A DNA stretch of 14,065 bases from Porticoccaceae bacterium UBA1989 (GTDB taxonomy: Bacteria; Pseudomonadota; Gammaproteobacteria; Pseudomonadales; Porticoccaceae). The notes under the pieces were generated by a model, which saw only the letters and a program-made list of their open reading frames with translations, ran no database searches and was not told the DNA's origin. This document shows positions 6,872-13,498 of the stretch, piece after piece. The stretch covers positions 1-14,065 of the forward strand of contig DDDD01000002.1 in NCBI GenBank assembly GCA_002335945.1. The letters run 5' to 3'. Numbering within the stretch: position 1 is the stretch's first letter; every line of letters starts with the position of its first letter. The position numbers and the translations under genes are program-made.

Positions 6872-7375
6872 ATGAAAGTTATCAAGAAGACGAAAGAATA
6901 TACCGTTTACCAAAAGGGTTCTGGCCGTTATGCGGTTAAGAACGCACACAAAAACTGGGTAAATGCTGATGAAAAAATTGCCATTCTACTGGCTGAAGGC
7001 CTAATTAAAGCAGTTGCTCCGGCTCCTGTTGTAGAAGAAGCCCCAGCGGTTGAAGAAGCTGCTCCAGCAGCAGAAGAAGCGGCTCCTGTTGCTGAAGAAG
7101 CCCCAGTAGAAGAAGCGGCTCCTGTTGCTGAAGAGGCCCCAGTAGAAGAAGCGGCTCCTGTTGCTGAGGAAGCCCCAGCGGTTGAAGAAGCTGCTCCAGT
7201 AGCTGAAGAAGCTCCAGTAGAAGAAACGGCTCCTGCTGCTGAGGAAGCCCCAGCGGTTGAAGAAGCTCCAGTAGCTGAAGAAGCACCTGCAGCAGAAGAA
7301 GAAAAGCCAAAAGCGAAAGCTAAGGCAAAAGCAAAAGCGGTACCTAAGAAAGCTGCAGCTAAAAAAGAAGACTAA
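6872..7375 (+). CDS. Unrecognised protein: compact N-terminus, Ala/Glu/Pro tandem repeat, Lys/Ala tail
   Basis: The protein has 167 residues and is not a family I can name. Residues 1-47 are non-repetitive and look folded: EYTVYQKGSGRYAVKN suggests a beta hairpin and NADEKIAILLAEGLIKA a helix, with conserved-looking Gly, Tyr and Trp. Residues 52-144 are almost only Glu, Ala, Pro and Val, with a 12-residue unit EEAAPVAEEAPV repeated about five times, strongly acidic and probably extended or disordered. Residues 145-167 switch to a basic Lys/Ala tail (PKAKAKAKAKAVPKKAAAKK) resembling a nucleic-acid-binding tail. No signal peptide or membrane segment is seen. AAGAGGA lies 7 nt before the ATG and codon use is like its neighbours, so it is surely expressed. 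It sits between aspS and ruvC, where related bacteria usually have yebC. A spacer, scaffold or nucleic-acid-associated role is possible but unproven. Confidence 0.85.
   Translation: MKVIKKTKEYTVYQKGSGRYAVKNAHKNWVNADEKIAILLAEGLIKAVAPAPVVEEAPAVEEAAPAAEEAAPVAEEAPVEEAAPVAEEAPVEEAAPVAEEAPAVEEAAPVAEEAPVEETAPAAEEAPAVEEAPVAEEAPAAEEEKPKAKAKAKAKAVPKKAAAKKED
7073..7258 (+). repeat. 36-bp in-frame tandem repeat encoding EEAAPVAEEAPV
   Basis: About five units of 36-39 bp occur in tandem, with degenerate flanks extending to roughly 7025-7303. The middle units (from 7073, 7109 and 7145) differ at only a few third-codon positions, and two units carry one extra codon (Ala). Near identity at DNA level suggests recent expansion by slippage or recombination, so copy number may vary between strains. 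Confidence 0.85.
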
Positions 7376-7391
7376 TAACTCCGCGTTATTA
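7373..7391 (+). other. Hairpin overlapping the stop codon of the acidic repeat gene
   Basis: TAATAAC (7373-7379) and GTTATTA (7385-7391) form a perfect 7-bp stem with loop TCCGC. It includes the TAA stop and lies 12 nt ahead of the main terminator. No U-tract follows, so it is not itself a terminator. Confidence 0.5.
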
Positions 7392-7403
7392 GCTCCTTTA
7401 AAG

Positions 7404-7436
7404 AGCCCTCAGAATTCTGTTCTGGGGGCTTTTTTT
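7404..7436 (+). terminator. Strong rho-independent terminator after the acidic repeat gene
   Basis: AGCCCTCAGAA (7404-7414) pairs fully with TTCTGGGGGCT (7420-7430), one pair being G-U, around loop TTCTG. Seven Ts follow (7430-7436). It separates the fmdB-aspS unit from the ruv-tol block. Confidence 0.95.
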
Positions 7437-7455
7437 ATGGGCAGCCAAATTGAGG

Positions 7456-7520
7456 TTGACTCGCCAAGCATCCATTGCAACACTCTGCGGCAATCCCATA
7501 GGCTTTGCTAAAGAAGCCTA
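7456..7520 (+). promoter_or_regulatory. Region upstream of ruvC: possible -35 and a leader hairpin
   Basis: TTGACT (7456-7461) is a good -35 box, but the -10 position 17 bp later (AACACT) matches only three of six bases. Further on, TAGGCTT (7499-7505) and AAGCCTA (7514-7520) form a perfect 7-bp stem with an 8-nt loop, about 32 nt before ruvC. A promoter is expected here because a strong terminator lies upstream, but its exact place is not fixed. No LexA-type CTG-N10-CAG box is seen. Confidence 0.35.
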
Positions 7521-7552
7521 CTTAAAAGTGACCCGAGACCAGTTTTAATAAT

Positions 7553-8077
7553 ATGACGCGAATAATTGGCATTGACCCAGGATCAAGACGCACCGGCTAC
7601 GGTGTGATTGATATCGTGGGCAGTAAAGTCAACTATGTCACCAGCGGCATTATTCGGCTTCCTGAGAAGTCTCTGCCTGAACGACTTAAAATTATCTTTG
7701 ATGGTGTCAGCCAGATTGTTGAGCAATACAAGCCAGATCAAATGGCCATTGAAGAAGTCTTTCTGGCCCACAATCCTAGTTCGGCGCTCAAGTTGGGGCA
7801 GGCGCGAGGCGCGGCAATAGTCGCTGGCGGTAATGCAGGGTTGCCCGTGGGTGAGTACAGCGCCCGCAGTGTTAAGCTGGCCGTCGTTGGCACCGGTAGC
7901 GCAGACAAGGCTCAGGTAACCATGATGATTGTGCAGCTACTTAGGTTGTCGGAAGCACCCGCCGAAGATGCGGCGGATGCCTTGGCTATCGCTATCTGTC
8001 ATGGCCATAGTCTGGGCACACAGGCAGCATTGGCGGGGGCTGGCGTTAAAGGCTATGCTCGCGGCAGATTTAAATAA
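7553..8077 (+). CDS. ruvC: Crossover junction endodeoxyribonuclease RuvC
   Basis: The protein has 174 residues (E. coli 173). RuvC is the dimeric nuclease that cuts Holliday junctions symmetrically after RuvAB-driven branch migration. The RNase H-like fold shows IIGIDPGSRRTGYG at the start, and the acidic metal-binding residues Asp-8, Glu-67 (AIEEVF), Asp-139 and Asp-142 (EDAADALAIA) are all present. The start ATG at 7553 gives the expected MTRIIGIDPG. The ribosome site is very weak (only a distant GAG), which may keep expression low. The next gene, ruvA, follows after 40 nt. Confidence 0.97.
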   Translation: MTRIIGIDPGSRRTGYGVIDIVGSKVNYVTSGIIRLPEKSLPERLKIIFDGVSQIVEQYKPDQMAIEEVFLAHNPSSALKLGQARGAAIVAGGNAGLPVGEYSARSVKLAVVGTGSADKAQVTMMIVQLLRLSEAPAEDAADALAIAICHGHSLGTQAALAGAGVKGYARGRFK

Positions 8078-8117
8078 ACGTTCAAGCAACGACCAAAAAC
8101 AGAGAGAAAGCCAGACC

Positions 8118-8714
8118 ATGATCGGACGACTTCAAGGCGTGATAATTGATAAGCAGGCACCGGATTTACTGCTCGATGTACAGGGTGTCGGCTACGAGAT
8201 TTTGGTTTCTTTGAGTACTTTTTTTGCACTGCCCGAGGTAAGCCAGTCGGTTACGCTGCATACGCATTTTGTGGTGCGCGAAGATGTACAGCAGCTGTAC
8301 GGGTTTACCGAACGGTCGGAGCGTGCATTATTTCGGCATCTTATTAAGGTCAATGGTGTTGGCCCAAAGATGGCTCTGGCGATTTTATCCGGTATGTCGG
8401 CCAATGAGTTTAGCATCTGTGTCCATAACAACGATGTCGCCACCCTAGTGAAGTTGCCGGGGGTGGGTAAAAAGACTGCCGAGCGTCTGGTGATCGAGAT
8501 GCGTGATCGGGTAGGGGACATTGATACCACCGCATCAGCGTCCAGCGCCCTGACAAAGCAGCCTGATTTAGCCCAGGAAGCAGAGAGTGCACTGATAGCC
8601 TTGGGTTACAAGCCTCAGGATGCGGCCAAGATGATTAGCAGAGCTGCAACGGATGACATTACCAGCGCTGAACAGCTTATTAGGGCGGCCCTTAAGAGCA
8701 TGGTCGCAAAGTAG
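8118..8714 (+). CDS. ruvA: Holliday junction branch migration protein RuvA
   Basis: The protein has 198 residues (E. coli 203). RuvA tetramers bind the four-way junction and load RuvB. Domain I is an OB fold (1-62) starting MIGRLQGVIIDKQAPDLLLD, with the acidic pin residues Glu-55 and Asp-56. Domain II has two helix-hairpin-helix motifs, LIKVNGVGPKMALAIL (75-90) and LVKLPGVGKKTAERLV (110-125). Domain III (about 150-198), which contacts RuvB, ends SAEQLIRAALKSM. The ATG at 8118 is preceded by GAGAAAG. The open frame extends upstream into ruvC, but that part is not conserved. ruvB follows after 106 nt. Confidence 0.97.
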   Translation: MIGRLQGVIIDKQAPDLLLDVQGVGYEILVSLSTFFALPEVSQSVTLHTHFVVREDVQQLYGFTERSERALFRHLIKVNGVGPKMALAILSGMSANEFSICVHNNDVATLVKLPGVGKKTAERLVIEMRDRVGDIDTTASASSALTKQPDLAQEAESALIALGYKPQDAAKMISRAATDDITSAEQLIRAALKSMVAK

Positions 8715-8820
8715 ACGCAGGTAGCACAGAGTGCCCACGCAGCCACCAGCAAGGCCGTAAAGCTAGTGTAAATGTAGGGTCATCAAGGTATGCTTACAGG
8801 CAAATTTGAGATGGCGCCCA

Positions 8821-9858
8821 ATGATAGAACCTGATCGACTTATTTCCGCAGATATTACCGTTAGCGAAGAGCGTTTTGACCGTGCGCTGCGTCCCACCAC
8901 ATTGGCCGAGTATGTTGGCCAGCCTGTGGTTAAGGAACAGTTACATATCTTTATTGAAGCGGCGCGCAGACGTTCTGAACCCCTTGATCACACCCTCGTA
9001 TTTGGCCCTCCAGGCCTAGGTAAAACTACCCTCGCCCATATTATTGCCAACGAGATGAAGGTCGACCTTAAAACCACCTCTGGCCCGGTATTAGAAAAGG
9101 CCGGTGATCTGGCTGCTCTGCTGACTAATTTAGAAGCGGGGGATGTGCTGTTTATTGATGAGATTCATCGCCTGAGCCCCGTGGTCGAGGAAATTCTTTA
9201 CCCTGCACTGGAAGATTACCAGCTAGATATTGTGATCGGCGAAGGCCCAGCGGCGCGATCAATCAAACTCGACTTACCGCCCTTTACGCTGGTTGGCGCA
9301 ACCACCAGAGCGGGACTGCTGACATCACCCCTGCGGGATCGCTTTGGTATTGTTCAGCGCCTAGAATTCTATTCTGTGGCCGACCTCACCAGCATTGTCA
9401 CTCGCGCCGCTTCTATTTTAGGCGTTGCTATTGATGCGGGTGGGGCCAAAGAAATTGCCTGTCGCTCTCGCGGCACCCCAAGAATTGCCAACCGCCTGTT
9501 ACGCCGTGTGCGTGACTATGCGGAAGTCAAAGCCGACGGCAACATTACCTCCGAAATCGCCGATGCCGCATTAAATATGCTCAACGTGGATCAAAGCGGT
9601 TTCGATCATATGGACAGGCGTCTACTGCTTATGCTCATGGAAAAGTTTGATGGCGGTCCCGTAGGTGTGGATAGTCTGGCGGCAGCCCTCAGTGAAGAGC
9701 GCGGCACTATTGAAGATGTACTTGAGCCCTTTCTGATTCAGCAGGGTTACCTTATGCGTACCTCAAGAGGGCGCATGGCAACACGCATGGCTTATGAACA
9801 CTTTGGCTTAAAGAGCCCAAAGCGCCTTCAGGAGCAGATGGATGACAACAATGACTGA
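8821..9858 (+). CDS. ruvB: Holliday junction branch migration ATPase RuvB
   Basis: The protein has 345 residues from the chosen start (E. coli 336). RuvB is the AAA+ hexameric motor that pumps DNA through the RuvA-bound junction. Walker A GPPGLGKT (62-69), Walker B FIDEIH (111-116), the sensor region GATTRAG (159-165) and the arginine finger Arg-174 in PLRDRFG are present. A winged-helix DNA-binding domain closes the protein (about 255-335; GYLMRTSRGR). The start ATG at 8821 gives the usual MIEPDRLIS beginning. An in-frame TTG at 8806 would add five unconserved residues. The ribosome site is weak (GAG 10 nt upstream). The 106-nt gap after ruvA is longer than the other gaps in the block and holds no clear promoter. 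Its end overlaps ybgC. Confidence 0.97.
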   Translation: MIEPDRLISADITVSEERFDRALRPTTLAEYVGQPVVKEQLHIFIEAARRRSEPLDHTLVFGPPGLGKTTLAHIIANEMKVDLKTTSGPVLEKAGDLAALLTNLEAGDVLFIDEIHRLSPVVEEILYPALEDYQLDIVIGEGPAARSIKLDLPPFTLVGATTRAGLLTSPLRDRFGIVQRLEFYSVADLTSIVTRAASILGVAIDAGGAKEIACRSRGTPRIANRLLRRVRDYAEVKADGNITSEIADAALNMLNVDQSGFDHMDRRLLLMLMEKFDGGPVGVDSLAAALSEERGTIEDVLEPFLIQQGYLMRTSRGRMATRMAYEHFGLKSPKRLQEQMDDNND

Positions 9859-10252
9859 GTTTGTTCTACCCATTCGCATCTATGTCGAAGACACAGATGC
9901 AGGTGGCATTGTGTTCTATGCCAATTACCTGAAGTTTATGGAGCGGGCGCGCACGGAGCTGATGCGTAGTCTAGGCTTTGACAAACCGGCGCTGTTCGAT
10001 GGCCTGCAATTTGTGGTCACGGATGTGGCTCTCAAGTATCACAGCCCCGCAGTACTGGACGATGAAATTACCGTGACCGCGGTTCTGAGTAAGGCTAGCA
10101 GAGCAAGGTTTGAGATGACTCAGCAGGTGTTTCGCGGTGAGGAGTTACTCGTAGAAGGCAGCGTTAACGTAGCCTGTGTTGACGCCCACAACAAACGTCC
10201 TAAGGGCATGCCGAAAAATATGTTTGTAACCTTAAATAGCCAACTTGGCTAA
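9842..10252 (+). CDS. ybgC: Tol-Pal associated acyl-CoA thioesterase YbgC
   Basis: The protein has 136 residues with a single hotdog fold of the 4-hydroxybenzoyl-CoA thioesterase type. The signature YVEDTDAGGIVFYANYLKFM (14-33) carries the catalytic Asp-19, and ERART follows. YbgC hydrolyses acyl-CoA or acyl-ACP thioesters in the cytoplasm and is tied to phospholipid metabolism beside Tol-Pal. The ATG at 9842 has AGGAG 7 nt upstream, an ideal spacing. The ATG at 9851 is too far from it. The start lies within ruvB (17-nt overlap), so translation is probably coupled. tolQ begins 11 nt after its stop. Confidence 0.95.
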   Translation: MTTMTEFVLPIRIYVEDTDAGGIVFYANYLKFMERARTELMRSLGFDKPALFDGLQFVVTDVALKYHSPAVLDDEITVTAVLSKASRARFEMTQQVFRGEELLVEGSVNVACVDAHNKRPKGMPKNMFVTLNSQLG

Positions 10253-10263
10253 ATCTGGAGTTT

Positions 10264-10959
10264 ATGCTGGTGAATGAAGAAAACTTATCTATATTAGCGC
10301 TTATTACCAACGCCAGTGTGCTGGTTCAGTTGGTGATGGCCACGCTGTTTATAATGTCGGTACTGTCCTGGATTATGATTGTGCAGCGCGCACTCTTTTT
10401 AAATGGTGCCCAGCGCAGCTTTCGTGATTTTGAAGATACCTTTTGGTCCGGCGTTGATCTCAATATTCTCTATCACGACCTTACCGATCGGGCCAAAGAA
10501 GAGGGCGCTGGAGACGGTATCGAAAATGTATTCCGCGCCGGCTTTCGCGAGTTCAATCGCCTGGCCCAGACAGACAAAGCCGACCCAGAAGCCGTTATGG
10601 AAGGCACCGACCGCGCTATGCGAGTAGCACTGTCACGGGAAGAAGAAAAGCTTAGTACCAATCTCCCATTTCTGGCCAGCGTGGCCTCGGTAAGCCCCTA
10701 TATCGGCCTGTTTGGGACGGTTTGGGGCATTATGAATTCTTTCCGTGGTCTGGCCATGGTGCAGCAGGCTACCCTGGCTACCGTAGCGCCCGGTATCTCT
10801 GAGGCATTGATTGCCACGGCTATGGGTCTATTTGCCGCCATTCCAGCCGTAATAGCTTACAACCGCTATGCCGCTCAGGTTGAGGTGATCAATGGCAACT
10901 ACGACACCTTCTCTGATGAGTTTTCGAGCATCCTGCACCGTCAGGTTCACTCGCGCTAA
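10264..10959 (+). CDS. tolQ: Tol-Pal motor protein TolQ
   Basis: The protein has 231 residues (E. coli 230), related to ExbB and MotA. Three membrane segments are seen at about 19-40, 135-158 and 172-198. The last two carry the conserved SPYIGLFGTVWGIM (144-157) and PGISEALIATAMGLFAAIPA (176-194), and a large cytoplasmic loop joins the first and second. With TolR it forms the proton-driven inner-membrane motor that energises TolA, helping outer-membrane invagination at division. GGAG lies only 3 nt before the ATG at 10264. A GTG two codons later (10270) has a better 9-nt spacing and may be the true start, giving an N-terminus more like Pseudomonas TolQ. Confidence 0.97.
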   Translation: MLVNEENLSILALITNASVLVQLVMATLFIMSVLSWIMIVQRALFLNGAQRSFRDFEDTFWSGVDLNILYHDLTDRAKEEGAGDGIENVFRAGFREFNRLAQTDKADPEAVMEGTDRAMRVALSREEEKLSTNLPFLASVASVSPYIGLFGTVWGIMNSFRGLAMVQQATLATVAPGISEALIATAMGLFAAIPAVIAYNRYAAQVEVINGNYDTFSDEFSSILHRQVHSR

Positions 10960-10987
10960 TTAGCGCCTAGATTCTGAGGCCGAATTT

Positions 10988-11410
10988 GTGAAGCACAGAA
11001 AAGCAAAACGTAAACTAGTCGCCGAGATCAATGTGGTTCCCTACATTGATGTGACCTTAGTATTGCTGGTGGTATTTATGATTACCGCGCCCCTGTTAAT
11101 GCAGGGCGTTAAGGTGGAACTGCCCGACGCAAACTCAGCGCCAATGGACAGTAAAGATCTGGAGCCATTTATTGTATCCATTAAAGCCGATGGCAGTTAT
11201 TGGGTCGACGTTAAAGGAAACAACCAAACCCAGACATTGGCGGTGATTAAAGATCGCGTTGCCAAGGTACTGAGGCAAAAGCCCAAAACCCCCATTCTAG
11301 TTTGGGGCGATACGGCTGTAGATTACGGTGCAGTGGTTAATTTAATGAGTGAGCTGCAGCTGGCTGGAGCGCCTTCTGTGGGGCTGGTAACGGAGCCGCC
11401 CAGTCGCTGA
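10988..11410 (+). CDS. tolR: Tol-Pal motor protein TolR
   Basis: The protein has 140 residues (E. coli 142), ExbD/TolR family. A short basic cytoplasmic N-terminus leads to one membrane segment at about 19-39. Its proton-path Asp-21 lies in VVPYIDVTLVLLVVFM, followed by the family block ITAPLLMQGVKVELPDA. The rest is the periplasmic peptidoglycan-binding domain. The start is GTG at 10988, with GAGG 8 nt upstream. Its TGA stop overlaps the tolA ATG by one base, which favours coupled translation. Confidence 0.97.
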   Translation: MKHRKAKRKLVAEINVVPYIDVTLVLLVVFMITAPLLMQGVKVELPDANSAPMDSKDLEPFIVSIKADGSYWVDVKGNNQTQTLAVIKDRVAKVLRQKPKTPILVWGDTAVDYGAVVNLMSELQLAGAPSVGLVTEPPSR

Positions 11411-12132
11411 TGAGCAACTTTCTTAGCTACGCGTCAGCCATATTAGTCAGCATTGCAGTTCATGTGCTGGTGGTGGGTGCGCTCCTAGTTAACTGGCAGC
11501 CAGAGTCTAAGCGGGTGATGATACAGCCACAGTTTATTGAGGCTAAGTTGGTGGAGTTGGCGCCAAAGAAAAAGCCGGTGGTTAAAAAGCCCGCGGCGAA
11601 AAAACCAGCAAAACCCAAGGTTGATCAGGCTAAGAAAAAGCGCGAGGCAGATCGACGCCGCGCCGCAGAAAAGAAAAAAGCGGCCGCGTTAAAAGCCAAG
11701 AAAGACAAGGAATTAAAGGCTAAAGAGCTAGAGGAAAAACGCTTGGCGGAGTTAGAGCGCCAGCGTGTGGCAACCGAATTTGCTGAAACGCTGGAGCAGG
11801 AACAGGCCCAGCTTAATGCTCAGGAAGAAGACCGCATTGCCAACAGTTTCCGTCAGCTTATTCAGCAGCGGCTGTCAGAGAACTGGAGTCGTCCGCCCAG
11901 TGCCAGACGAGATATGGAAGCGGTGATTAGAATTAGACTGGTGCCCACGGGTCGTGTGGTTGGTGTCACAATATTGCAGTCCAGTGGTGATATCGCCTTT
12001 GACCGCTCAGTGGAACAGGCAGCGTTCAAGGCAGAACAGTTTGTAGAATTACAGAAGATGGATGCGGGTTTGTTTGAGCGGCGATTTCGTCAGGTAGACG
12101 TAGCCTTTAGCCCGCAGGATCTGCGACTTTAA
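11410..12132 (+). CDS. tolA: Tol-Pal envelope-spanning protein TolA, short form
   Basis: The protein has 240 residues, much shorter than E. coli TolA (421). A membrane segment at about 7-28 carries the SxxxH motif (Ser-14, His-18) that contacts TolQR. Domain II is a Lys/Ala/Glu-rich helix or coiled coil at about 52-145, beginning with PAKK-type repeats. Domain III at about 145-240 (WSRPPSARRDMEAVIRIRLV, GVTILQSSGDIAFDRSV) is the part that binds Pal/TolB and colicins or phage coat protein in other species. It has no cysteine, unlike E. coli domain III. The ATG overlaps the tolR stop. Identification rests on domain pattern and operon position together. Confidence 0.95.
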   Translation: MSNFLSYASAILVSIAVHVLVVGALLVNWQPESKRVMIQPQFIEAKLVELAPKKKPVVKKPAAKKPAKPKVDQAKKKREADRRRAAEKKKAAALKAKKDKELKAKELEEKRLAELERQRVATEFAETLEQEQAQLNAQEEDRIANSFRQLIQQRLSENWSRPPSARRDMEAVIRIRLVPTGRVVGVTILQSSGDIAFDRSVEQAAFKAEQFVELQKMDAGLFERRFRQVDVAFSPQDLRL

Positions 12133-12149
12133 ATAATGGAGAAATACAA

Positions 12150-13442
12150 TTGAGCCGGATAAACAGAATATGTATGGCGCTTTTATTCTTGGTGCTTTCC
12201 AGCAGCGCCTGGAGTGAGTTGGTTATTAGGGTCACCCAGGGCAATGATCAGCCGACGATAATTGCCGTGGCACCCATTGCCCTAAATGGCATTCAAATTA
12301 AAGAAGATATCGGCAGTATTGTGGAGGCGGATTTAAAGCGCAGTGGGCTTTTTTCAGCGATTCCCCGTCGCGATATGTTGGCATTTCCCTCTGTCGCCAG
12401 CGACGTTTACTACCGTGACTGGCGCATGCTGGGTACAGAGTATCTGGTGGTGGGTGCAATGATCCCCATCGGCGAAGATCGCTACCAGCTAGACTTTAGT
12501 CTGCTTAATGTAACCGCTCAGAAGACCGAATTTAATCATCGCGTCAGTGGTAGCAAAACCCAGATGCGTGATTTGGCCCACCTGATTAGCGATAAAATCT
12601 ACCAGGAAATTACCGGTATTCGAGGCGCATTCTCTACGCGCCTCGCCTATGTCACGGCCAACCGAGAAAAGGGCAAATATGTCTACCGACTCAATGTGTC
12701 CGATGCCGACGGTGCCCGAGAGAAGCTAATGCTGGAGTCTCCGGAGCCCATCATGTCGCCATCCTGGGCTCCCAATGGTAAAGAATTGGCCTATGTATCT
12801 TTTGAAACCGGCCGTCCTGCGATATTTCGCCAGAATCTGGTGACAGCAACTCGGCAGCAGCTGACTAATTTCACCGGCCTTAATGGTGCGCCATCCTGGT
12901 CTCCAGACGGTACAAAGATGGCTTTGGTGCTCAGTAAAGACGGGAATCCCGAAATTTATATGCTCGATTTGGCCAGTAATAAATTTACCCGTCTGACCCG
13001 TCATTTTGCGATTGATACAGAGCCGACCTGGATGCCCGATGGCAAACATCTGCTATTTACCTCAGATCGTGGCGGCACCCCACAAATTTATAAGTTAAAC
13101 ATTGCGAGCAAAGCCACGGAGCGCCTGACTTTCAGGGGGAATTATAATGCTCGAGCCAGCCTGGCGCCGGACGGACGAACTCTGGCGCTGATCCATAGAT
13201 CCTCAGATACCTTCCATGTTGCCTCGTTTGACCTTGTAACCGGCAGGATGATTGAGCTGACACAGACGAGATTAGATGAATCTCCTACTGTCGCGCCCAA
13301 TGGAGCTATGTTAATGTACGCAACTAAACAGGGGGACCGTGGTGTACTAGCGGCGGTTTCGTTAGATGCTGGTGTACGATATGTGCTGCCAGCCAAGAGT
13401 GGGGATGTGCGAGAGCCTGCATGGTCGCCATTCTTGCGTTAA
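12150..13442 (+). CDS. tolB: Tol-Pal periplasmic beta-propeller protein TolB
   Basis: The protein has 430 residues (E. coli 430). A signal peptide covers 1-22, with likely cleavage after Ala-Trp-Ser so that the mature protein begins ELVIRVTQG; this N-terminal strand is the part that contacts TolA. The N-terminal domain runs to about 165. A six-bladed propeller follows, with SWAPNGKELAY, SWSPDGTKMAL, TWMPDGKHLLF, SLAPDGRTLAL and TVAPNGAMLMY at regular spacing, and it closes with AWSPFLR. The propeller binds Pal. The start is TTG at 12150, supported by GGAG 8 nt upstream. An ATG at 12174 would shorten the basic signal-peptide end and has no ribosome site. Confidence 0.97.
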   Translation: MSRINRICMALLFLVLSSSAWSELVIRVTQGNDQPTIIAVAPIALNGIQIKEDIGSIVEADLKRSGLFSAIPRRDMLAFPSVASDVYYRDWRMLGTEYLVVGAMIPIGEDRYQLDFSLLNVTAQKTEFNHRVSGSKTQMRDLAHLISDKIYQEITGIRGAFSTRLAYVTANREKGKYVYRLNVSDADGAREKLMLESPEPIMSPSWAPNGKELAYVSFETGRPAIFRQNLVTATRQQLTNFTGLNGAPSWSPDGTKMALVLSKDGNPEIYMLDLASNKFTRLTRHFAIDTEPTWMPDGKHLLFTSDRGGTPQIYKLNIASKATERLTFRGNYNARASLAPDGRTLALIHRSSDTFHVASFDLVTGRMIELTQTRLDESPTVAPNGAMLMYATKQGDRGVLAAVSLDAGVRYVLPAKSGDVREPAWSPFLR

Positions 13443-13462
13443 AAATTTACAATACATATAAG
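13434..13462 (+). promoter_or_regulatory. Candidate internal promoter for pal
   Basis: TTGCGT (13434-13439, within the last tolB codons) and TATAAG (13457-13462) are spaced by 17 bp, with five of six -10 bases matching. A start near 13469 would give a leader of about 30 nt. Separate transcription of pal is known in E. coli, which fits, but this site is inferred from sequence only. Confidence 0.4.
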
Positions 13463-13481
13463 ATGTTTTTCTACCACCCAC

Positions 13482-13497
13482 GTTAACAGGAGTTAAC
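13482..13497 (+). promoter_or_regulatory. Small hairpin holding the pal ribosome binding site in its loop
   Basis: Two GTTAAC palindromes (13482-13487 and 13492-13497) flank AGGA, so the 16 bases GTTAACAGGAGTTAAC can fold as a 6-bp stem with the Shine-Dalgarno core as tetraloop. It ends 1 nt before the pal ATG. Pal is normally abundant, so this could tune translation or mRNA stability, or be chance. Confidence 0.45.
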
Positions 13498-13498
13498 A

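Noticed and set aside
7005..7310. Long Leu/Gln-rich open frame on the minus strand
   Set aside because: It is the complement of the Ala/Glu repeat codons; composition explains it and no ribosome site or conserved domain is seen.
8715..8820. A gene or promoter in the 106-nt ruvA-ruvB gap
   Set aside because: Only frames under 10 codons, and no -35/-10 pair of reasonable quality.
12136..12153. Tiny frame ATGGAGAAATACAATTGA whose stop overlaps the tolB TTG start
   Set aside because: Five codons with no ribosome site of its own; it contains the tolB ribosome site. Most likely chance.
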